A DNA stretch of 12,866 nucleotides, from NCBI GenBank assembly GCA_964581605.1, contig CAZOPF010000138.1, positions 1 to 12,866 of the forward strand. Direction: 5' to 3'. This stretch comes from CAADGU01 sp964581605. GTDB taxonomy: Bacteria > Chloroflexota > Anaerolineae > Promineifilales > Promineifilaceae. The notes beneath the pieces are model-generated. The model saw only the letters and a program-made list of their open reading frames with translations, made no database searches and was not told the DNA's origin. A program made the translations under genes and the position numbers. This document shows, in pieces, positions 5,848 through 11,735 of this stretch (positions within the stretch are counted from its first letter, which is position 1; each line of letters begins with the position of its first letter).

Positions 5848-7389
5848 CTAGTCTACAAAAATCGCCATGAGGGTGAAGATGAAACTGGCTATGAGGGAAA
5901 TGCGGCGCAGACGGCCGCCCATGTGTTGGCTCCACCATTCTGTTGGCCCTTGCGTGGCCCTGTTGACGGTGTACCAGATGACGCCCATGATCACGAAAAT
6001 TTCCAACGGCCACAAATAAGACCACTGCGCCCAGTTCCCGGTCAGGTTGTAATACATCAGCAAAAAGCCATTCCCCAGCAAAATGCCGGTGGGGATGAGC
6101 AGCCAGATGACGCGCGTTTTGTGCATGATGTGGGCAAACCCGGCGGCCATGAGCAACAACTCTATCGGCCAGCCACGAGAAAAAATGTCGTTTGACGCCC
6201 CCAAGAGCATCACCAGAATGAGATTGCCGAAAATGAAGAGGGTAAAAGCGGTGAGAATGGCCTGGGCTACCTGCCCACTGGTGACGGGGGGTAATGGGGC
6301 GGAGGGGACAAGGGGTACGGCCGTGTCCACTTTCTCCGGCGACATTTGGGCCGCTTCCTGTTCTTTCAATTTGGCCAACTGCCCTGTCCATGATCCGTCC
6401 GGGGTGGCTGTGGTGTCGGCGGCCGCAAACGAGGCCGCCTTCAGCCCGGCGCGGGACGTGCCCGAATAGACGGCTACCGCTTCCGATGGCGCGTCTGGGG
6501 TGGAAAACGAGAGCGGCAAAGAGATGTGCTCTGGCAGAGAAATGGCCGCTTCTTGGGCGGCCTGGCGCAGCGCGGCGGCCATTTCTGGCGCGTTTTGGTA
6601 ACGGTCTTCGGGCGACTTTGCCAATGCCTTGAGGACGATGCGCTCAAAGGGTTCGGGGATGCTCGGTTCGATGTCGCGGGGCAGCGGCAGGGGGTCATTG
6701 ACGTGTTTCATCAGGATCGCCAGGGGTGTGTCCGCGTCATAGGGGGGCCGGCGGGTGAGCATTTCATAGAAAACCACACCCAACGAATAGAGGTCGCTGC
6801 GGGCGTCGCTCACGCCCTTCAACCCTTGCTCCGGGGCCATGTAATTGAGTGTGCCCAACAGCGCCCCGGAGACAGTATGCCGCGTACCGCCCACAATTTG
6901 GGCAATGCCGAAGTCGGCCAGCACCACCTGGCCGCGCCGGGTGAGCAGGATGTTGGCCGGTTTGATGTCGCGGTGGATCATGCCTTCCTGGTGAGCATAA
7001 GCCAACCCATCTAACACATCGAGCAAGATACGCGCCATTTCACCGGTGGGCATGGTTTCGTTGCGCACGCGGTATTCGTTGAGGCGGGCGTGCAAGGTGT
7101 CGCCGTCGAGCAGTTCCATGACCATGTAGGGGATGTCGTCCTGGGTGTCAAAGTCGAAAACCTGGATGATGTGGGGGTGGCGCAGGTTGGCCACGGCCTG
7201 GGCTTCGCGGCGGAAGCGGGCCAGGAAGGTCTCGTCCTCCACCAGGTCGGAGCGCAGCACTTTGATGGCCACGAAGCGGTCTAGCTGGGGATGGTAGCCG
7301 CGATAGACGCGGGCCATGCCGCCGCTGCCTAATGGTTCTAAAACGCGATATTTGCCGAGTGTTTGTCCTGCTAGTGATGTGGCGGCCAT
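5848..7389 (-). CDS. Serine/threonine protein kinase with multi-pass membrane C-terminus
   Basis: 513 residues. The kinase domain (about 13-275) is complete and looks active: glycine loop GSGGMARVY (21-29), Lys43 in AIK, Glu62, catalytic HRDIKPAN (139-146), DFG (159-161), activation segment with Thr169, Thr172 and Thr180, YMAPE (183-187), Asp199 and Arg263. A linker rich in Ala, Pro and Ser (about 280-372) leads to a membrane region with about five segments (near 376-397, 407-422, 427-447, 455-475, 495-512). That region contains GWPIELLLMAAGF and LWPLEIFVIMGV, like the neighbouring membrane protein. Most bacterial Hanks kinases have one membrane helix and an extracellular PASTA or sensor domain; this one has instead a polytopic membrane sensor. 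No clear Shine-Dalgarno precedes ATG 7389. The FHA regulator encoded just upstream is the obvious candidate partner. Confidence 0.95.
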   Translation of the reverse strand: MAATSLAGQTLGKYRVLEPLGSGGMARVYRGYHPQLDRFVAIKVLRSDLVEDETFLARFRREAQAVANLRHPHIIQVFDFDTQDDIPYMVMELLDGDTLHARLNEYRVRNETMPTGEMARILLDVLDGLAYAHQEGMIHRDIKPANILLTRRGQVVLADFGIAQIVGGTRHTVSGALLGTLNYMAPEQGLKGVSDARSDLYSLGVVFYEMLTRRPPYDADTPLAILMKHVNDPLPLPRDIEPSIPEPFERIVLKALAKSPEDRYQNAPEMAAALRQAAQEAAISLPEHISLPLSFSTPDAPSEAVAVYSGTSRAGLKAASFAAADTTATPDGSWTGQLAKLKEQEAAQMSPEKVDTAVPLVPSAPLPPVTSGQVAQAILTAFTLFIFGNLILVMLLGASNDIFSRGWPIELLLMAAGFAHIMHKTRVIWLLIPTGILLGNGFLLMYYNLTGNWAQWSYLWPLEIFVIMGVIWYTVNRATQGPTEWWSQHMGGRLRRISLIASFIFTLMAIFVD

Positions 7390-7398
7390 ATGAGGTGA

Positions 7399-7422
7399 TT
7401 TTGTGCTTTTGTGCTTTTGTGA
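7399..7422. repeat. Octamer repeat TTTTGTGC (3 units)
   Basis: TTTTGTGC twice and TTTTGTGA, ending nine bases upstream of the kinase start codon on the minus strand (reads as CACAAAAG units there). It occupies the place where a ribosome-binding site would be expected, and none is visible. Confidence 0.65.
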
Positions 7423-7426
7423 TCTG

Positions 7427-7458
7427 GTAATTGGGTAATTGAGTAATTACGCAATTGC
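7427..7458. repeat. Octamer tandem array with AATT core (4 units)
   Basis: GTAATTGG, GTAATTGA, GTAATTAC, GCAATTGC. Same family and period as the arrays at 473-520 and 4822-4861; again in intergenic DNA, here between the FHA gene and the kinase gene. Confidence 0.7.
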
Positions 7459-7511
7459 TATGTTACGGCCGTACCCCTTTCGCCACCTATCCGCCAGCTA
7501 ACAACAAGCTA

Positions 7512-8066
7512 TCAAACCATCAGCTTGTAACCACGGCCGCGAATGGTCAGCAGCCGTTGGGGGGTGGCCGGGTCGGCTTCCAGGCGAGTGCGCAGGCGGC
7601 GTACCAGGTTTTCAATCTGGTAATCGTAGACGCCGCTCTGGTATTCGGGCCACACGGCCGTGCCAATATCATCCTTGGTGCAAACTTCGCCGCGCCGGGC
7701 AAACAGGTAGGCCAGCAAATCAAACTCTTTGGGGGCCAGCGCCACCAATTGCCGGTTCACCCGCACCACGCCGGCCAGCACATCCACTTCCAGTTCGGGC
7801 ACGGCCGTTTCCTGGGTAGTCACTTCCGGGTCACGAAAGGTGAAAACCACATCACCCACCTTGATCTGGTCGCCATCGCGCAACTGCATGGGGCCGTGAA
7901 TCCGCTCGCCGTTAAGGAAGGTGCCGTTGGTGCTGCCCAAATCTTCCAGCAGCACCCGCCAGCCCTGGCGCGCCACACGCGCATGTTCCCGCGAGACGCG
8001 CCCGCTGCTGATGACAATATCACTTTCCACGGCGCGGCCAATAATCACGGCCGTACCGCTCAACAC
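7512..8066 (-). CDS. FHA domain plus winged-helix (OmpR/PhoB-type) transcription regulator, 5' frameshifted
   Basis: The uninterrupted frame gives 184 residues from a GTG at 8066, but this start lacks a ribosome site and cuts off the first FHA strand. FHA residues are clear: IIGR (8-11, Arg11), SREHA (25-29) and GSTNGTFLNG (44-53), the phosphothreonine-binding set. Residues about 92-182 form a winged-helix DNA-binding domain ending LLTIRGRGYKLM. EmbR of mycobacteria also joins FHA to such a domain and is controlled by a Ser/Thr kinase; here the FHA is N-terminal. The upstream sequence codes for the missing start, MSKEAPSLIDPTGRQ, from ATG 8115 with AGGA before it, only if one base of the G6 run at 8097-8102 is removed. 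The gene precedes the kinase gene by 122 bp. The product probably regulates transcription in response to that kinase. Confidence 0.88.
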   Translation of the reverse strand: MLSGTAVIIGRAVESDIVISSGRVSREHARVARQGWRVLLEDLGSTNGTFLNGERIHGPMQLRDGDQIKVGDVVFTFRDPEVTTQETAVPELEVDVLAGVVRVNRQLVALAPKEFDLLAYLFARRGEVCTKDDIGTAVWPEYQSGVYDYQIENLVRRLRTRLEADPATPQRLLTIRGRGYKLMV

Positions 8067-8115
8067 ATGTTGCCGTCCGGTGGGGTCTATCAGAGAGGGG
8101 GGCTTCTTTACTCAT
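8067..8115 (-). other. Displaced 5' end of the FHA gene (frameshift at G6 run)
   Basis: ATG at 8113-8115 is preceded on the minus strand by CAGGAACG, a good ribosome site. Its frame codes MSKEAP and then runs into a stop 12 codons later. From 8096 down to 8067 a different frame codes SLIDPTGRQH, which continues without a break into the FHA domain. The two are one base out of register across six consecutive G (8097-8102, + strand). Five G would restore one gene of 200 codons. This is either a sequencing or assembly error or a real on/off tract. Confidence 0.75.
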
Positions 8116-8278
8116 CGTTCCTGTCTGGCACAAGGCTACGCGGTTGGGCCAGAGTTGTCAATGGAAAGACAGGCACTATCCGTCACTTGCGGAGCGGTAT
8201 TTACACACTGCCCAACCAGAACCCGCCTCCGTGCCTGTCGGCCGTTCCACGTTGTCACTTCAGCCCCCTTGTGGCCCC
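8116..8278. other. Spacer with nested inverted repeats between helicase and FHA genes
   Basis: No gene is visible. GGTTGGGC (8142-8149) pairs with GCCCAACC (8210-8217), and GACAGGCAC (8168-8176) with GTGCCTGTC (8231-8239). The pairs interlock and cannot all form at once, so alternative folds are possible. The FHA gene promoter should lie here if it is not read from the helicase gene. Confidence 0.4.
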
Positions 8279-10321
8279 CTAGAGGCGCTGCCAACATGCA
8301 TCGGATAAATCCGCCAAGAACAGGGAGGGCAACTGCCGGTCATACGTCACAAACAGGTGGCGCATCGCCCGTGTGCAGCCCACGTAAAAGAGTCGCCGTT
8401 GCGCCGTCTCATGGGCGGCAATCTCCTCCGCCTCCGTCGCCGCCGTTTCCCGCGGCAGCCGCCCCGCCTCCACATGGGCCACCACCACTATCGGAAACTC
8501 CAGCCCCTTGGCCGCGTGCAGCGTGGTCACTTTGATGCCCGGCTCCTCCAGGTCAAACGCCTGGCTGCTCATAAAACGGGCCGCCAGGCCATACGCCGAC
8601 AATGCCTGTGCCAGTGGTTCGCCTACACTGCTGGAAGCCACCAGCACGGCCGCCGCGTTGATGGGCAGGCGCAACTGCCGCGCTGACTGCACAATCTGCC
8701 CGGCAATCCAGCGCGCCTGGTCTTCGCTGCCGGCGGCGGCATAAACGAGCGGCCGCGGCCCGGTGTGAACACACTCCTGGCGCAGCGCTTCGTCATCAAA
8801 CTCCGGGGTAGGGGCCATGATTTCGGCGGCCGCCGCCGCTATTTGCCGCGTGCTGCGGTAGTTGCGGCGCAAGATGCGGGTACGGCCGCTCACGTTCAAA
8901 CGCTCATGCACCGCCCGCCAGCGGAACCCCTGGTTATACAGGGATTGGTTGGCGTCGGCCGTCAAAAAGACCCCCGCCGGATTGGCGCACAGTTCCACCG
9001 CCAGCGCCAGCGCCGCCGGCGGCAAATCCTGGGCCTCATCCACCATCACATAGTCCCAACGCTGGCTAAAACGGCCGTCCCGCACCTCAGCCAGCGCCAG
9101 CAAAATAAGCGCCCCCCAGGTCAGGCAGCCGACGGCCTCCAACTGCTGCCGGTACGTCTCATACAGCGCCCACACCGCCTGCCGCGTTTTGGCCGGAAAG
9201 CGGATGCCCCGCCCCACCCGCATCGCCGCCAGATAATCCGCTTCGTTGCGGCAGTTCTGCCCCTCAATCACCCAGGCAAACTCCTCCAGCAGATAATCGT
9301 CACGCAGATCGGCGATGGCGGCAGCTATCGGAATTTTGGCGGCGTCCCCCAGCCCGCGTGGTTGCAGCGCCGCCCGCGCCGCGTGCAGCGCTTCCTGCTG
9401 CTGGCGNNNNNNNNNNNNNNNNNNNNNNNNNNNNNNNNNNNNNNNNNNNNNNNNNNNNNNNNNNNNNNNNNNNNNNNNNNNNNNNNNNNNNNNNNNNNNN
9501 NNNNNNGTGGGCGTCTGCCCCGTTTCCGCCTGATGGTGGGCGACGATGGCCCGCAGCCGGTACAGGGCGACAGTGGATTTGCCCGACCCTGGCCCGCCTT
9601 TGACCAGGGTGGGGCCGGCCAGCGCCCACTGTGTCAGCGGCTCTTGCTGCTCGTCCAGCCGCAGCAAAAAGGCGGAGAGCGTGCCTTCGGCGAAACGGGC
9701 CAGGTCTTCCGGGTCAAAGAGTAGTTGATCCGGTTGCGTAGCCAACTGCTCCACCGTGGCCGGGTACAGGGCGTCCATCACCCGCCCCAACACGTCGGCG
9801 GGCACTCTGGCCTCCGGGATTTGCAGCAGGTCATCTGCATACAGGCAGCGCATGAGTGGTTCGTGGTAAAGGGGATCAATGCGCCATTTTTCCAGCAAGG
9901 TTGGCGTCAGTTTGCGCGGCAATTTTTCTTTGGCCGGTTCGGGCGCGGATGGCTGGAACCATTCGGGATGGGCCAGCCAGTCTGGTTGGGCGGCCAGTTC
10001 GGGGCCAAAGGATACGGCCGTTTCCGGCGCATCCCATCCCGGAAAATCAAACCGCTGGTAAACGGCGCCCCGCGGCCCAATTGCCAGCAGTTGAATCATG
10101 CGCGCCTGGGGTGCCGCCGCATAAATGAGGCGAAAATCACCCAGCCGGTAGCGGTAAACGTTGTGGTAACCGGCCATCTTTTTGATGGTGTTCCCGCGTG
10201 GGGTGATGGGGTCTTGCGCCAACTCTTTCAGGGCGTTGATGACCGCCTGCTGCAAGTCCCGATTCAGTTCAATAAAATCGGCCAGGTAGGCCGGTTTTTG
10301 GGTGATTTGCCACTCGTTCAT
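8279..10321 (-). CDS. UvrD/Rep-type superfamily 1 helicase with N-terminal RelE/ParE-like domain
   Basis: 680 codons counting 34 that span an assembly gap. Residues 1-90 or so match the RelE/ParE toxin fold: an N-terminal strand, two helices (DLQQAVINALKELAQDP), then IKKMAGYHNVYRYRLGDFRLIYAA and IGPRGAVYQR. After a linker, helicase motifs follow: Walker A GGPGSGKST (242-250), motif II DEAQD (428-432), motif III ADANQSLY (455-462), RNYRST (486-491), TTLHAAKGLEF (599-609) and FYVGCTRA (645-652). The 3'-5' translocase core is therefore complete apart from the gap, which covers the region after Walker A. Flanking frames agree if the true gap is 1 modulo 3 in length. ATG 10321 has only a weak GGCGGGAA ribosome site. 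No separate antitoxin gene is adjacent. Possible roles are DNA repair or anti-phage defence. Confidence 0.92.
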   Translation of the reverse strand: MNEWQITQKPAYLADFIELNRDLQQAVINALKELAQDPITPRGNTIKKMAGYHNVYRYRLGDFRLIYAAAPQARMIQLLAIGPRGAVYQRFDFPGWDAPETAVSFGPELAAQPDWLAHPEWFQPSAPEPAKEKLPRKLTPTLLEKWRIDPLYHEPLMRCLYADDLLQIPEARVPADVLGRVMDALYPATVEQLATQPDQLLFDPEDLARFAEGTLSAFLLRLDEQQEPLTQWALAGPTLVKGGPGSGKSTVALYRLRAIVAHHQAETGQTPXXXXXXXXXXXXXXXXXXXXXXXXXXXXXXXXXXRQQQEALHAARAALQPRGLGDAAKIPIAAAIADLRDDYLLEEFAWVIEGQNCRNEADYLAAMRVGRGIRFPAKTRQAVWALYETYRQQLEAVGCLTWGALILLALAEVRDGRFSQRWDYVMVDEAQDLPPAALALAVELCANPAGVFLTADANQSLYNQGFRWRAVHERLNVSGRTRILRRNYRSTRQIAAAAAEIMAPTPEFDDEALRQECVHTGPRPLVYAAAGSEDQARWIAGQIVQSARQLRLPINAAAVLVASSSVGEPLAQALSAYGLAARFMSSQAFDLEEPGIKVTTLHAAKGLEFPIVVVAHVEAGRLPRETAATEAEEIAAHETAQRRLFYVGCTRAMRHLFVTYDRQLPSLFLADLSDACWQRL
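9407..9506. other. Assembly gap (100 N) within the helicase gene
   Basis: Exactly 100 N, an unsized gap. It removes the part of the helicase between Walker A and the following helical region, normally holding motif Ia. The lengths of the helicase residues missing here cannot be known. Confidence 0.95.
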
Positions 10322-10343
10322 ATGAAAATTCCCGCCTGATTGC

Positions 10344-10362
10344 CGCCGGTTGCAAACCGGCG
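10344..10362. repeat. Perfect hairpin CGCCGGTT / AACCGGCG
   Basis: 8-bp perfect stem with GCA loop, upstream of the helicase start on the minus strand. First of several consecutive hairpins in the 157-bp spacer. In the helicase mRNA leader it would precede the ribosome site. Confidence 0.65.
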
Positions 10363-10367
10363 TCTGC

Positions 10368-10392
10368 TAAAAAAAACCTGCTCAAGCAGGTT
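10368..10392 (-). terminator. Rho-independent terminator of the nuclease-like gene
   Basis: Read on the minus strand: AACCTGC, loop TTGA, GCAGGTT, followed by a run of eight T (10369-10376), two of which also close the stem. This is a textbook intrinsic terminator, placed 87 bp after the stop of the gene at 10479-11579. It implies that the helicase gene downstream is transcribed mainly from its own promoter. Confidence 0.75.
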
Positions 10393-10434
10393 GGAACGCC
10401 GCCCTGAACGCACTTTAGCGCGTTTCTTATCTCA

Positions 10435-10457
10435 GCCTGGGGATTGCATCCCCAGGC
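10435..10457. repeat. Perfect 10-bp hairpin GCCTGGGGAT / ATCCCCAGGC
   Basis: A 3-base loop (TGC) closes a perfect 10-bp stem, 21 bp from the stop of the nuclease-like gene. Together with the stems at 10344-10362 and 10375-10392, and a weaker AACGC/GCGTT pair between them, it forms a four-hairpin composite that looks like a dispersed intergenic element. Confidence 0.7.
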
Positions 10458-10478
10458 GTTGGGCGGTTCCTCTATACT

Positions 10479-11579
10479 CTATACCTTGACCAGGTTATCA
10501 ACCCAATTAAGAACGAATGTATACACCTGGCGCAGCGCTGTTTCGTTTTCGGCGGTGACACGTGCCGTCAACGTCTTTTTGCCCGATTCCCGAAAAACGC
10601 CATACGCCAATAATTGCTGCCGCAGTGTCGTCAGGTCGGCGGGGGCCACGGCCGTTTCCAAATGCGAGAAGTAAAATTGAAAAAGATCAGGCGGATAGCC
10701 GTACAGGATGCTCGCCAGACCTTGTTCGGCGGGCAACCGGACCCGAATCGAGAAGCCGGCCGTCCCCCAGTAAATGGTATGACCTTTCCCTTCCGCACCG
10801 TCCAGAATGTCGGCGAAAAAGGCGACGGCCGTCGGTAAACAATTCCCCATAAATTCCTGGCGCGTCACATGCCGCCGGGAGGCATTGGGTTTGATCGTGC
10901 GGGCCGCTTCCGTCAGACCAATCACGCGGGGCACCATGGCCGTCTGGCCTGGCCCCACAAACTGCTTCACCTCCACGCCCAACACTTCCACATCGGTCAT
11001 CTTGCTGTTGAGGAATTCAATGAGACGGCGCAGCTCACGGGGCAAGGCATCGGCCACAAAGATCAGGCGAATGCGACCCTGACGCAGGTTGTTTTCCACC
11101 AACTGCCAGAAAGCCTCAACGCCCTCCTCGTCGCTTTCGCCAATCAGCTGCTCAATTTGCTCGTCCGGCGAAAGGTTCTGGCTGCGGGCGGTCTCCGTGG
11201 CCGCCTGGCGCAGACGATCGATAGACCAGTATTCCGTGCCGTTGGCGGCATAATCCAGCATTTGGGCCACCACTTCGCGGCGGCTGCGGGTGTCGGCGGC
11301 GCGTTTACATTCGACGAAGGTGGGGATGCCGTCCTGATCCAGGAAGAGGTGATCCAGACTCCAGATGGAGGCGCTGTTGGCTTCGCCGGGCACGCCCAAC
11401 TCGCGTTTGACGAGCAGCCAGCGGCGTGGCGCTTCCGGGTTAATCTGGTCGCCTGGCAGTAAATCTGGATAGAGAGCCAGAGCCAGTTGTAAGATTTCCT
11501 CCTGGGTATACGGTGTTTCAATCATCGGTATCCATTGGTCTTTGTCTTGTCCGACTAAAAAGATGCGTCCGCCGTTCAT
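10479..11579 (-). CDS. PD-(D/E)XK nuclease-like protein of unknown function
   Basis: 366 residues. ATG 11579 is chosen because AAGGAG lies eight bases upstream; the longer open frame to 11717 runs through a hairpin repeat and is probably not coding. Residues about 70-115 carry a nuclease-type signature: Asp76 and Asp81 in SLDHLFLDQDG, then PTFVECKRA with Glu90 and Lys92 (the ExK), then a helix with Gln106 and Tyr110 (AQMLDYA). This order, D, ExK, QxxxY, is that of the RecB/NucS type of restriction-like nuclease. Residues 166-206 contain another strand-rich part (RIRLIFVADALP, VEVLGVEVKQF). The C-terminal third is unrecognised. It lies between a methyltransferase gene and a helicase gene on the same strand, a setting typical of DNA restriction or defence, but its substrate is unknown. 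Confidence 0.8.
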   Translation of the reverse strand: MNGGRIFLVGQDKDQWIPMIETPYTQEEILQLALALYPDLLPGDQINPEAPRRWLLVKRELGVPGEANSASIWSLDHLFLDQDGIPTFVECKRAADTRSRREVVAQMLDYAANGTEYWSIDRLRQAATETARSQNLSPDEQIEQLIGESDEEGVEAFWQLVENNLRQGRIRLIFVADALPRELRRLIEFLNSKMTDVEVLGVEVKQFVGPGQTAMVPRVIGLTEAARTIKPNASRRHVTRQEFMGNCLPTAVAFFADILDGAEGKGHTIYWGTAGFSIRVRLPAEQGLASILYGYPPDLFQFYFSHLETAVAPADLTTLRQQLLAYGVFRESGKKTLTARVTAENETALRQVYTFVLNWVDNLVKV

Positions 11580-11599
11580 TTGCTGTTCTCCTTCGAAAA

Positions 11600-11648
11600 T
11601 GTAGGGCGATTTTCCAAATCGCCACTCGATTTGGAAAATCGAGCTACA
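11600..11648. repeat. 49-bp near-perfect hairpin element
   Basis: TGTAG and CTACA at the ends enclose a perfect 15-bp stem, CGATTTTCCAAATCG (11607-11621) and CGATTTGGAAAATCG (11627-11641), with loop CCACT and one unpaired step (GG/AG). It is AT-rich in a GC-rich setting and lies 9 bp upstream of the nuclease-like gene's ribosome site. It looks like a miniature dispersed palindrome; as RNA it would be a strong leader hairpin. Confidence 0.75.
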
Positions 11649-11678
11649 ACTTACATCCATCGTGGCTTCGACGTGAGC

Positions 11679-11700
11679 CTCAGCCGAACGGTGGGCTGAG
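11679..11700. repeat. Short inverted repeat CTCAGCC / GGCTGAG
   Basis: A 7-bp perfect stem with an 8-base loop in the 156-bp spacer between the methyltransferase and nuclease genes. There is no T tract on the minus side, so terminator function is doubtful. Confidence 0.4.
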
Positions 11701-11735
11701 TGCGTGGTGGCCCCCACAACGAGGGCAGAGTGTGC

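Noticed and set aside
5848..7389. Pseudokinase
   Set aside because: The Lys, Glu, HRD, Asn and DFG residues are all present, so the kinase should be active.
7455..8282. 275-codon + strand open frame over the FHA gene
   Set aside because: The opposite strand holds recognisable FHA and winged-helix domains; the + product is rich in His and Gln and matches nothing.
8765..9724. 319-codon + strand open frame over the helicase
   Set aside because: Antisense to helicase motifs II to V and it also runs through the assembly gap; a shadow frame in GC-rich DNA.
11580..11717. N-terminal extension of the nuclease-like protein to ATG 11717
   Set aside because: The extension translates a hairpin repeat, while ATG 11579 has a strong AAGGAG at the right distance.
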